Virus record (IMG/VR): IMGVR_UViG_3300030104_006883
Span: 121,928 to 185,927 of that record
Length of the DNA: 64,000 nucleotides
Direction: 5' to 3' (one strand)
Origin: a virus
Position 1 is the stretch's first letter. Each line of letters opens with the position of its first letter. This document shows positions 45,955-53,192 of the stretch, one piece after another. The notes under the pieces are model-generated. The model had not been told where the DNA came from. It saw only the letters and a program-made list of their open reading frames with translations, and ran no database searches. The translations under genes and the position numbers were made by a program.

Positions 45955-46267
45955 TTTAATTTTGCTAACTGAAGTGTTTGAAACTAGCGGAGAGATGAAG
46001 TACACAAAGCTCGCTAAGTATTCCAAAACAGAAAGACAGCCAAGGTTTTCGATCAGAAACATCTATGTAAACCCTAGTCATGTAACGCTTATTAAGCAGG
46101 ACGACTTGTCAAAAGAAAGGCTTCTAAAAGGGGAGTTTCCAGAGGGGTTAGACGACAGGCAGGAGTTTACAAAAGTTCAAATAGGCTGCAATTCTTCTTA
46201 TGGATCTCTAAATTTAACCGTAATAGGTTCCGTAGGTATGATTGCCGAAAAACTAAACGGGGCATAA
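45947..46267 (+). CDS. Unknown protein
   Basis: 106 residues from ATG 45947 after GGGAGA, overlapping the previous gene. Mostly beta with FSIRNIYVNPSHVTLI. Not recognised. Confidence 0.6.
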   Translation: MNNLILLTEVFETSGEMKYTKLAKYSKTERQPRFSIRNIYVNPSHVTLIKQDDLSKERLLKGEFPEGLDDRQEFTKVQIGCNSSYGSLNLTVIGSVGMIAEKLNGA

Positions 46268-46296
46268 AAATTAAACAGCAGGTAAAAACTTTTTCT

Positions 46297-46626
46297 ATGG
46301 AATTGAAAGATCTCCAAGATCTTGAGGTCAGCACAAGAAAAGAAGTTTATATAGCGTTGCAGAACATGCAACACTTTTGTATCGAAGAACCTCATAATAT
46401 TCATTTGCTCTCTTTATTAACTGAATCATACTCTTTGAGGTCTAAGTTGTTGTTAGAACTTGTAGCAATATTGGAGGAGGCCGAAGGGATTGAGGAAAAG
46501 GATGGCAAAACCGTAGTCCCTCTCCAAGAGAAGACCTTAATGTTTTTACAAACGGCGATTATCGCCAAAATACATGTTGATAAAGACTTGAGGGCGATTA
46601 GTAAAATTTCAATTCAAGAAGTTTAA
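46297..46626 (+). CDS. Unknown helical protein
   Basis: 109 residues, helical, with LLSLLTESYSLRSKLLLELV. No clear ribosome site. Not recognised. Confidence 0.55.
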   Translation: MELKDLQDLEVSTRKEVYIALQNMQHFCIEEPHNIHLLSLLTESYSLRSKLLLELVAILEEAEGIEEKDGKTVVPLQEKTLMFLQTAIIAKIHVDKDLRAISKISIQEV

Positions 46627-46627
46627 A

Positions 46628-46963
46628 ATGTTTTATGGAATACTATTCTTTATTGTGGGGAACGTAATCGCGTGGTTCCAGTTTAACTCGCAGTTTGTTT
46701 GGCCTTGGTGGAAAGATAGGCCCCTGACAGCCCAGCTTATATTTGCAATACCGATGGGAATGTGTTTCTGGCATGCTGCCAAACATATCGTTGAAGATTC
46801 AGGCGAGCTTTGGACTTCCAAGCTTGTGGGGTTTAGCGTCAGCAATTTAATATTTCCGATCCTTACTTATATATTTATGAAAGAAAGTATGTTTACCATT
46901 AAGACCATGAGTTGTCTTTTTCTTGGAGCAATAATTGTCTTCATACAAATTTATTTTAAATAA
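46628..46963 (+). CDS. Conserved-looking four-helix membrane protein
   Basis: 111 residues with four membrane helices. FNSQFVWPWWKDRP and the even spacing of helices resemble a transporter half (EamA/DMT-like) found in T4-like marine phages. Function unknown. Confidence 0.7.
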   Translation: MFYGILFFIVGNVIAWFQFNSQFVWPWWKDRPLTAQLIFAIPMGMCFWHAAKHIVEDSGELWTSKLVGFSVSNLIFPILTYIFMKESMFTIKTMSCLFLGAIIVFIQIYFK

Positions 46964-46966
46964 CCC

Positions 46967-46994
46967 TTGATTTATCTTTTTTTGTCACTATTGT
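46967..46994 (+). promoter_or_regulatory. Sigma70-type promoter of the Hsp20 gene
   Basis: TTGATT (46967-46972), 16-bp spacer, TATTGT (46989-46994), 40 bp before the Hsp20 ATG. Confidence 0.55.
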
Positions 46995-47033
46995 TGTTTC
47001 GCCTGGTGGCATATTGTTAAAAAGGAGAATGAC

Positions 47034-47450
47034 ATGGGTAAAATTAGTACATATAATCATCCAGCAACTGTTTTTGATTCTATAGTTGATGGGTTTTTGA
47101 CTTCTGGGTTCGTTGATGACTTTATTGGTCGCTCGGCAAGGGCGATTGCGACTCCCAAAACGCAGACGATTGAGAACAAAGATGCATATATTATCTCTCT
47201 CGCTGCTCCGGGCGTGAGCAAAGAAGATTTCAATGTTACTCTTGCTGGGCGAATTATCACTTTAGAATACAAAAAGGGCGAAAAGGGAAGTGAATTTTTT
47301 AACTTCTCTTCATTCAAAAAGACGTGGACAGCACCAAAAGGAGTTGAATCAAAAGGGATAAGTGCAGAATATGTGGATGGGATTCTTAATATAATTGTTA
47401 AGAAGCCTGATATAGTTGACGAAGAATCCGAAGTAATAACAATTAATTAA
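47034..47450 (+). CDS. Small heat-shock protein, Hsp20/alpha-crystallin
   Basis: 138 residues with an alpha-crystallin domain: YIISLAAPGVSKEDFNVTL, GRIITLEY and KGISAEYVDGILNIIVKK. The C-terminal IxI-type tail is VITIN. Hsp20 proteins of T4-like phages bind unfolded proteins. Ribosome site AAAGGAG; own promoter and terminator. Confidence 0.9.
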   Translation: MGKISTYNHPATVFDSIVDGFLTSGFVDDFIGRSARAIATPKTQTIENKDAYIISLAAPGVSKEDFNVTLAGRIITLEYKKGEKGSEFFNFSSFKKTWTAPKGVESKGISAEYVDGILNIIVKKPDIVDEESEVITIN

Positions 47451-47474
47451 GTTGTTTTGTTTACCTTTGCTTAG

Positions 47475-47510
47475 AAAGAGAAATGTTTTTTAAACATTTC
47501 TCTTTTTTTT
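47475..47510 (+). terminator. Terminator after the Hsp20 gene
   Basis: Perfect 14-bp stem AAAGAGAAATGTTT / AAACATTTCTCTTT with a 3-nt loop; the 3' side runs into a T-run. Begins 24 bp after the stop. Confidence 0.85.
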
Positions 47511-47587
47511 ATTGCATTAGCGAGATATAAATCATATTTATTATTGAGTAGTTGTACAACTCTTTGTACGACGGGAGTAGTCTATCG

Positions 47588-48208
47588 ATGTCCACCGGGG
47601 TGAAGGCAAAATATCTATCAGTATTTTTGTTTATCAACCTTGTAGTATATTTTCTGATACAGAGACATGTGACTCAAAACGATTACGACCTAATGACACA
47701 GATTGACCATGCGATACCCTTCATGCCGCAGTATATATGGCTATATCATAGTATAGTCCCTGTGATAGGCGCTTCTATGATATTGATGGTAAAATCTAAA
47801 AGAATATTTTTTACCACTCTTTGGTCTTTTATACTTGCGACGGTCGTTCTTAACTTCTTTTATCTTTATTTTCCATCATTTTATCCGCGTGGAGAGTTCG
47901 ACCCGACAACTATATCTGAGGTTGTGGTTGAGATCACTAGAAAAATTGATGGAGCGAACAATACGTTCCCAAGTGGACACGTCTGTTTTGCATGGCTCAT
48001 GTACTGGGGTGTTTATTTTTCCGAGGCAGCGAGGAACTTGAGGGGGTTGAGGTCGCTTTTTTGCCTATGGGCGATAGGGATTTCTATGTCTACTCTAGTT
48101 CTCAAACAACACTATATTGTTGATGTGGCATCTGGCTTTGCCCTTGCAACTATTAGCTTTTTTATGGTAAAGTCTTTTGTGGAGACACGTAGATTGTTCG
48201 AAGACTAG
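47588..48208 (+). CDS. PAP2-type membrane phosphatase
   Basis: 206 residues, five or six membrane helices. PAP2 motifs are visible: NTFPSGHVCFAW (C2, His) and LKQHYIVDVASG (C3, His/Asp); the C1 equivalent may be YPRGE, weak. Such enzymes dephosphorylate lipid phosphates or act in phospholipid head-group exchange. ATG 47588 after GGGAG at 10 bases; the open frame starts at 47552. A membrane lipid enzyme is unusual in a phage. Confidence 0.75.
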   Translation: MSTGVKAKYLSVFLFINLVVYFLIQRHVTQNDYDLMTQIDHAIPFMPQYIWLYHSIVPVIGASMILMVKSKRIFFTTLWSFILATVVLNFFYLYFPSFYPRGEFDPTTISEVVVEITRKIDGANNTFPSGHVCFAWLMYWGVYFSEAARNLRGLRSLFCLWAIGISMSTLVLKQHYIVDVASGFALATISFFMVKSFVETRRLFED

Positions 48209-48216
48209 CTATTTAT
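48209..48216 (+). promoter_or_regulatory. CTATTTAT motif
   Basis: Recurring CTATTTA element directly after the PAP2 stop, 10 bp before a small membrane ORF. Confidence 0.4.
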
Positions 48217-48226
48217 ATAAAGCACA

Positions 48227-48316
48227 ATGGAAGAAAAAGAAATTAGACTCTGCTTGGAGATGAGTGCCCTTGTGATAACGTTGTTTCTTTGCGTGGCTAT
48301 ACTTGAGAACTGTTAA
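48227..48316 (+). CDS. Very small membrane protein (29 aa)
   Basis: ATG 48227 opens 29 residues: an acidic start (MEEKEIRLCLEM), then one hydrophobic helix (SALVITLFLCVAIL). It sits between the CTATTTA motif and the deformylase ATG (48317), whose first base follows its stop, so translation may be coupled. Confidence 0.5.
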   Translation: MEEKEIRLCLEMSALVITLFLCVAILENC

Positions 48317-48790
48317 ATGAATTTGGAATTAATAAAAGAAACTAGCAAGCTGAAAAAAACTTGCAGCAAAGTCGTTGATTTCGAGGAGGCTGAGAGTTTA
48401 GCAAAAGAAATGCTGTTATTTTTAAAAGATAGGCATACTGGAGTTGGCTTGGCCGCTAACCAAGTTGGATATGATATGCAGGTTTGCGTTATCAACGTCG
48501 CGGGTCCAATAATCCTGATAAACCCAAAAATTACTAGTGCATTTAAGAAAATTGTATTTAATGAGGGATGTTTGTCTTTTCCTGGGGATATTGTTACAAC
48601 ACAGAGGTATGCCAATATAGCCGTCACTGCGGACAACCACCCTAAAACATTGTATTTTTCCGAAGATAATTTGTTAGAAAGTGTGTGCGTCCAACACGAA
48701 ATTGATCATTTGAATGGGATAACAATGTACGATAGAAAAATAGACCTTGACAAAAACAAAGATTCTATTTATGATGAGGGAGTCTTTTAG
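48317..48790 (+). CDS. def: Peptide deformylase
   Basis: 157 residues with the three deformylase motifs: GVGLAANQVG (42-51), EGCLSFPG (83-90) and QHEIDHLNG (126-134). Cys85, His127 and His131 bind the metal and Glu128 is catalytic. It removes formyl groups from nascent proteins. Slightly shorter than bacterial Def, as is common for phage versions. Confidence 0.92.
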   Translation: MNLELIKETSKLKKTCSKVVDFEEAESLAKEMLLFLKDRHTGVGLAANQVGYDMQVCVINVAGPIILINPKITSAFKKIVFNEGCLSFPGDIVTTQRYANIAVTADNHPKTLYFSEDNLLESVCVQHEIDHLNGITMYDRKIDLDKNKDSIYDEGVF

Positions 48791-48804
48791 CTAAGGAGGG
48801 CGTT

Positions 48805-48957
48805 ATGGCTAAGAACAAGAGTGCAAAGACAGCGAGTGACCCAAAAAAGACTAGTATAGGCCGAGGGCCAAACCGGAAGTGGGGCAACAAAGGTGGAGGC
48901 AAAGACGGCTCTACTATTTCAAAGACATACAAAAAACGTTACAGAGGCCAAGGGTAA
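48805..48957 (+). CDS. Small basic protein (50 aa)
   Basis: Very strong ribosome site AAGGAGGG before ATG 48805. 50 residues rich in Lys, Arg, Gly and Ser (MAKNKSAKTASDPKKTSIGR, GGGKDGS). Probably unstructured and nucleic-acid binding. The stop overlaps the next ATG (TAATG). Confidence 0.6.
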   Translation: MAKNKSAKTASDPKKTSIGRGPNRKWGNKGGGKDGSTISKTYKKRYRGQG

Positions 48958-49112
48958 TGCCAGACGAACGACCGCATATAAGGATACCGCTTCCACCACC
49001 TGAGTGGGAAAGGTATATAGAGGAAGAGCGGAAAAGAAAGAAGTGGGAAGATGGAGGAAAAACATCTCCGACAGGAAGTACTACTGGAAGCGTTATTATT
49101 ATTCAAATATGA
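48957..49112 (+). CDS. Small charged protein (51 aa)
   Basis: 51 residues from ATG 48957, overlapping the previous stop. PLPPPEWERYIEEERKRKKW, a proline stretch and a charged helix, then a Gly/Thr/Ser end. The following ATG overlaps its stop by ATGA. Confidence 0.5.
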   Translation: MPDERPHIRIPLPPPEWERYIEEERKRKKWEDGGKTSPTGSTTGSVIIIQI

Positions 49113-49381
49113 TTTTATTTTTTAAAAACTTTATTACCCGCTTAAAACTGATGAACTCAGTTTTTAGGGGCAGGCCAAAGGACGCCTTGTTGTTGGCTGA
49201 TACGCTTGTTGATGAGAAAGTGAAAGAAGAGAACAAGAGAGTTTATCCATTTTGCTCGATCACACAAAACAACAATTCTCTAGAAGAAAAATACTTTCGA
49301 AACAAGCAGGATGCAGAGAACAGCATGAATAAAAATTTGGCAGAATCGAAATGTTCATGGATGTTTGAAAGGAGGGTGTGA
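49109..49381 (+). CDS. Unknown protein
   Basis: 90 residues from ATG 49109 by ATGA overlap. Aromatic N-terminus (MILFFKNFITRLKLMNSVF), then charged and soluble with two Cys. Not recognised. Confidence 0.5.
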   Translation: MILFFKNFITRLKLMNSVFRGRPKDALLLADTLVDEKVKEENKRVYPFCSITQNNNSLEEKYFRNKQDAENSMNKNLAESKCSWMFERRV

Positions 49382-49587
49382 TGCCACATATGCACGTATT
49401 AAGTCTTAAAGACAAATATCATAGAGATTTACTTATTGGAGAAAGTTGCGTCGCCATTATTGAAGGCCGCGCAGAGAATGCAGTTATAGTGGCTGCAAAG
49501 ATGTCACAGTGTTTAGTGAAGACCGAAAAGGGAGAAAAACACGTAGTACCCTGGTCTAAAATAATCAATGTAAAAAGGTCTTACTGA
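49381..49587 (+). CDS. Unknown small beta protein
   Basis: 68 residues from ATG 49381 after AAAGGAGGGTG. Beta-rich, with GESCVAIIEGRAENAVIV and KMSQCLVKTEKGEKHVV, similar in feel to the SH3-like GDLV proteins but without the start motif. Confidence 0.55.
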   Translation: MPHMHVLSLKDKYHRDLLIGESCVAIIEGRAENAVIVAAKMSQCLVKTEKGEKHVVPWSKIINVKRSY

Positions 49588-49865
49588 TGGGAAGCGCCTC
49601 TAGAAAATTAAAAAGAAACCAGGAAAAAAAAGCCAAGAAAGATCTACAAAAAAAACTCGGCATGTTTGAAAAACTAGGAGACGAGTGTTTAGTTTGTAGC
49701 GCACCTTTCGATAAAAAATCCAAACAACAAGTTAAGGAATGGTTTGTGGTGGTCAGGAAAGAGCAGGGGGTTGTTAATTTATATTGCCCCCCTTGTTGGA
49801 AAAAAGGCCAGAAAATGATAGCCGATATTGCAAAGGATATTTCGGAGGGGAAAAATGGGATCTAA
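49587..49865 (+). CDS. Zinc-ribbon-like protein
   Basis: 92 residues. Basic N-terminus (SRKLKRNQEKKAKKDLQKKL), then CLVC and CPPC pairs about 39 residues apart, forming a likely zinc ribbon. Resembles small phage proteins seen near host takeover genes; function unknown. Confidence 0.65.
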   Translation: MGSASRKLKRNQEKKAKKDLQKKLGMFEKLGDECLVCSAPFDKKSKQQVKEWFVVVRKEQGVVNLYCPPCWKKGQKMIADIAKDISEGKNGI

Positions 49866-50085
49866 GGACACGATCTCCGCAGGAAAGGAACACCACCTGT
49901 TTCAGGATCGAAGAGATGGAGAGAGTATATTTCTTGAGGTAGAGAATATTGATTTCGAGGTAGACCCTGATCGAGTGGCCGTAAAAATACCACTTGACAT
50001 TTGGAATCAAATGGTAGATGATTACCGCATCAAACACAGCCGACCCTTCTTAGACGAAGATGGGCAGTTGGAATTAGATTTCTAA
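49855..50085 (+). CDS. Unknown protein
   Basis: 76 residues from ATG 49855 after GGAGGGG, overlapping the zinc-ribbon gene. Acidic, ends DGQLELDF. Not recognised. Confidence 0.6.
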   Translation: MGSKDTISAGKEHHLFQDRRDGESIFLEVENIDFEVDPDRVAVKIPLDIWNQMVDDYRIKHSRPFLDEDGQLELDF

Positions 50086-50097
50086 TAGGAATATAAA

Positions 50098-50793
50098 GTG
50101 CAAATTGATTTATACGACGATGGTATCGGCAAAGTTGAACTTGTCCAAAGCATGGGCACTGATCTTACAATAGTCAATAGTGCTCGCGTTTCGTTTGGCA
50201 AGGAAAAAGAAAAACTTGACGATAAAGACAAGAAGCTTATAAAGTATCTAGTGGAGCATCGCCATACGTCGACTTTCGAACACAACCTCGCCACCTTCAG
50301 ATTTAAGGTGCCGTTGTTCATACGATCGCAGCATCATAGACACAGAACCTGGTCATATAATGAGATAAGTAGAAGGTACACTAGTTTTGATCTGGAGTTT
50401 TATCAGCCGAGCACGTTTAGAGCCCAACATAGCTCTAATCGACAGGCAAGTACAAGTGAGTTGGTTTGTCCCTTGATCAATATCTCCGGTTCACAGAGCC
50501 CACAGCCTGCGGACAAGCTACTGAGAGAGCACCATGAAAGGTCATTAGATCTATACAATAAAATGTTAGAAGCTGGCATATGCAGAGAACAGGCCAGAGG
50601 GCTGTTGCCACAAAATTTATATACGGAATATTACGGAACCACTAATCTGTCTAATCTGTTAAAATTTATTGACTTGCGCTTACATGAGGGTGCACAATGG
50701 GAGATACAGAGGGTGGCGGAGGCTTGCTTGGAGATAGCGACAGAACTGTGGCCCGTCTCAGTACAATCGTACAGAGACAACAAAGGAATATGA
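50098..50793 (+). CDS. thyX: FAD-dependent thymidylate synthase
   Basis: 231 residues with the ThyX signature RHR-x7-S (Arg81-His-Arg83 to Ser91: RHRTWSYNEIS). ThyX methylates dUMP to dTMP with folate, FAD and NADPH. GTG 50098. With dUTPase, the deaminase and RNR it completes a dTMP supply route. Confidence 0.93.
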   Translation: MQIDLYDDGIGKVELVQSMGTDLTIVNSARVSFGKEKEKLDDKDKKLIKYLVEHRHTSTFEHNLATFRFKVPLFIRSQHHRHRTWSYNEISRRYTSFDLEFYQPSTFRAQHSSNRQASTSELVCPLINISGSQSPQPADKLLREHHERSLDLYNKMLEAGICREQARGLLPQNLYTEYYGTTNLSNLLKFIDLRLHEGAQWEIQRVAEACLEIATELWPVSVQSYRDNKGI

Positions 50794-50827
50794 GAATACT
50801 CGCATATCATTATATAAGGAGAATAAA

Positions 50828-51817
50828 ATGATCGCAGATGTAATTGTCGACCTCCAGTATGGAGACTGTGGTAAAGGTAAAATTACTCATCACTTGTGTA
50901 AAGACAACCATTATACACACGTCCTGCGATATAATGGAGGATGCAACGCGGGTCATACTATATATCACAAGGGTAAGCGATTTATCACTCACCACATACC
51001 GGCGGGAGTGTTCTTCGGTGTGAAGTCAATTATTGGCTCCGGGTGCGTGGTGAACGTGGAACAATTTTTTAATGAGTTGGAGGAGCTAAACAATGGAGGA
51101 ATCGACACGCAAGGCTTGGTATACATTGCCGCTAACGCTCATGTTATCACTAATGAGCATTTGGAAGAAGAGACGAGAGAGCAAAAAATTGGCACCACCA
51201 AGAGGGGTAACGGACCTGCGTACAGAGACAAATACGCACGGACTGGAGTTCAGGCTAAGGATGTTCCCGAGCTAGAGCCTTTCTTAATAGATCTTTACGA
51301 AGAGTTTCACGAAAACGACGCTTCTCCTATTATTTTATGTGAAGGCGCTCAGGGATTTGGCCTTGATATTGATCATGGAGACTACCCGTATGTGACTTCA
51401 AGCCACTGTACAACCGCAGGGGCGCTGTTAAACGCCATTCCACCGTCCTGGGTTAGAGACGTTTGGGGCGTTGCCAAAATATATGAAACCTATGTTGGCA
51501 GTAAGCAATTTGAACCAGACGAGCCTGTCTTCTCTAGGCTTCGAGAGATAGGGGAAGAGTATGGTGCGACAACGGGTCGACCACGACAATGTAATTGGGC
51601 CGACATGTCGTTGATTGAGAGGGCTAGCAAGATCAATGGTGTGACAAAGTTGGTTTTTAATAAAGTTGATATTCTTAGAGAACTTGGAGAGTGGAACCTA
51701 ATTATTAATGGAGAGGCTGTTAACTTTGAAGACGAGGAGAGCACAAGAAACTATATCTTGAAGCGTCTACAAAACAACATGGAGATTTATTTTTCTGACT
51801 CGCCGCACAGGATATAA
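50828..51817 (+). CDS. Adenylosuccinate synthetase family (PurA or PurZ0-like)
   Basis: 329 residues, far shorter than bacterial PurA (432) and near archaeal PurA and phage PurZ sizes. The P-loop is QYGDCGKGK with Asp13 kept; NAGHT, GTTKRGNGPAY, EGAQG and TTGRPRQCNWAD follow. NKVD near the C-terminal third is a guanine-specific motif, so GTP is the expected phosphate donor. Canonical PurZ has lost the P-loop Asp and uses ATP, so this is PurA (IMP substrate) or the GTP-using PurZ0 type (dGMP substrate, towards 2-aminoadenine DNA). Sequence alone does not settle this. Confidence 0.85.
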   Translation: MIADVIVDLQYGDCGKGKITHHLCKDNHYTHVLRYNGGCNAGHTIYHKGKRFITHHIPAGVFFGVKSIIGSGCVVNVEQFFNELEELNNGGIDTQGLVYIAANAHVITNEHLEEETREQKIGTTKRGNGPAYRDKYARTGVQAKDVPELEPFLIDLYEEFHENDASPIILCEGAQGFGLDIDHGDYPYVTSSHCTTAGALLNAIPPSWVRDVWGVAKIYETYVGSKQFEPDEPVFSRLREIGEEYGATTGRPRQCNWADMSLIERASKINGVTKLVFNKVDILRELGEWNLIINGEAVNFEDEESTRNYILKRLQNNMEIYFSDSPHRI

Positions 51818-51827
51818 GGAGGTCGCA

Positions 51828-52133
51828 ATGAGCAAGAGGGGGGATGAAAGAAGAAAAAAGCTCATTCAAGAAGCAGAGGGCAAGATAGACCAAATAAAAA
51901 ATGGCCACGCTTTTCATGTGGATAAAGAAGTTATCAGAGTTTTAAAGCTGTTGATACTTGAATTGAAAACTGCAAATATGGAAAGCTCTTCCTTCAAAAA
52001 ATTATTGGTAGAGAGCAGGTTGACCGCCGCTAAAAATAAAAATAAGATTGAAGTTCTAGATTATGAAAATAAAAAACTTTTAAAAGAATTAGAGGCGATG
52101 AGGACCATTGAAAGAAGAAATAAAAAAAGGTGA
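51828..52133 (+). CDS. Unknown coiled-coil protein
   Basis: 101 residues after AAGGAGG. Basic start (SKRGDERRKKL), a helical middle and a C-terminal coiled coil. Overlaps the next gene. Confidence 0.6.
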   Translation: MSKRGDERRKKLIQEAEGKIDQIKNGHAFHVDKEVIRVLKLLILELKTANMESSSFKKLLVESRLTAAKNKNKIEVLDYENKKLLKELEAMRTIERRNKKR

Positions 52134-52344
52134 CTTAGTTCTTTGGAGGAGTGACGATCAGTTCGACCTAGTTGCAGGTCCGCCTCGCGACAACGCAGAA
52201 CAACTGGGTATCGTAGTCGAGACTAGAATGCTAGAGAATGCCAAGGGAGAGCTTGCAATAAGAGGAGTCTTGGTGAGATGGCCGGAATATGACACTGACT
52301 TTTGGACTCCAGTTGAGATGTTACAGGTTATAAGTGAATCATGA
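52108..52344 (+). CDS. GDLV-family small protein (52.1 kb)
   Basis: 78 residues from TTG 52108 after GAGGA. EIKKGDLVLWRSDD, then LGIVVETR and GVLVRWPEYD: the shared pattern of a GDLV start, a hydrophobic strand with G-I-V-x, and a W/V-containing strand, as in an SH3-like barrel. Confidence 0.6.
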   Translation: MKEEIKKGDLVLWRSDDQFDLVAGPPRDNAEQLGIVVETRMLENAKGELAIRGVLVRWPEYDTDFWTPVEMLQVISES

Positions 52345-52399
52345 TAAAGTGGAACAAACGTTTTCGTGCTACTAATTAAGTTTCATGGAGGCGTAGCAG

Positions 52400-52576
52400 A
52401 TGCATTTCACAGCAATAGAAATAGAGAAATATGAGAGAGGAGACTTGTCTTTTGAAAAGACAGTGGACTTGTTCCAAAGGATAGTCGATTCTGGGATGTT
52501 GTGGAGATTTGACAACGGGATACACGTTGACATCAACAAGCTAATTGACAGAGGCTATGTTTTAGCTAGATATTGA
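52400..52576 (+). CDS. Short conserved phage protein (58 aa)
   Basis: ATG 52400 after GGAGG, 58 residues. YERGDLSFEKTVDLFQRIVD followed by SGMLWRFDNG and LIDRGYV matches a short family seen in many phages (pattern Y-x-x-G-x-L-x-x-x-x-x-x-x-L-F-Q). Function unknown. Confidence 0.75.
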   Translation: MHFTAIEIEKYERGDLSFEKTVDLFQRIVDSGMLWRFDNGIHVDINKLIDRGYVLARY

Positions 52577-52591
52577 AAATTGTTTTTTGGT

Positions 52592-52599
52592 CTATTTAT
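52592..52599 (+). promoter_or_regulatory. CTATTTAT motif
   Basis: Recurring CTATTTA element 6 bp before the start at 52606. Confidence 0.35.
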
Positions 52600-52605
52600 T
52601 TATAG

Positions 52606-52830
52606 ATGAACCTTTATTATATTTATCAAGACGAAAATACTGGTGAAGGCACCTATCATGCTGCTGTTGTCGCCGCTGAAACCAAAGAAGAGGCTCGCTC
52701 AATTCATCCGGCTGGGAACTGGGACAGGGTGGACATGTGGTGTTATTCGGAGGAAGAGGTAGGTGTAAGGCTAATAGGCAAGGCAGCAAAGCCGGTCGCA
52801 AGCGGTGTCGTTTTGGCAAGCAATTCTTAA
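52606..52830 (+). CDS. Small conserved phage protein
   Basis: 74 residues. YHAAVVAAETKEEARSIHP, W and VRLIGKA are the pattern of a small alpha-beta protein common in phages. Function unknown. No clear ribosome site; the CTATTTA motif is just upstream. Confidence 0.65.
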   Translation: MNLYYIYQDENTGEGTYHAAVVAAETKEEARSIHPAGNWDRVDMWCYSEEEVGVRLIGKAAKPVASGVVLASNS

Positions 52831-52854
52831 TTTGGAATAATGGTATATTTTTTA

Positions 52855-52862
52855 CTATTTAA
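52855..52862 (+). promoter_or_regulatory. CTATTTAA motif
   Basis: Recurring CTATTTA element in the gap after 52830. Confidence 0.35.
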
Positions 52863-52984
52863 AATAAATTGGTTTCCTTGCGCTTTTGAAAATGCAAGTG
52901 GTACGATGGGAAGGCGGACCCCCATCATTTTTTTACAAACCCTATTGTGGGGCTATTATTCGACGTGTAGTCAAAGGGGAATAC

Positions 52985-53152
52985 ATGGTAAAGGTTTATG
53001 AACCTAACAAGTCTGAGAAGGCTATTGATGTTATATTAACTGAATTGTATCTTTTACGAAGTGCAATTGAGAATGAAAAAAAAGATAAGTTAGAGGCGCG
53101 TATAAAAAAAATTCGTGCAATGCTGATTAAAATAAAAGATGACCTTGACTAG
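52985..53152 (+). CDS. Small helical protein
   Basis: 55 residues from ATG 52985 after AAAGGGGA; the frame continues upstream to ATG 52892, with no ribosome site there. Helical and basic (KIRAMLIKIKDDL). Not recognised. Confidence 0.45.
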   Translation: MVKVYEPNKSEKAIDVILTELYLLRSAIENEKKDKLEARIKKIRAMLIKIKDDLD

Positions 53153-53192
53153 TCAATAACAAGATTAAATGTCCCTGCATGGTATTTACTAC

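Noticed and set aside
49004-49108. Upstream extension of the 49109 gene
   Set aside because: It overlaps the 48957 gene completely, has no ribosome site, and the ATGA overlap at 49109 is a better start.
50828-51817. Calling the enzyme canonical PurZ
   Set aside because: The P-loop Asp13 and NKVD are kept, unlike typical PurZ, so PurZ proper is not supported.
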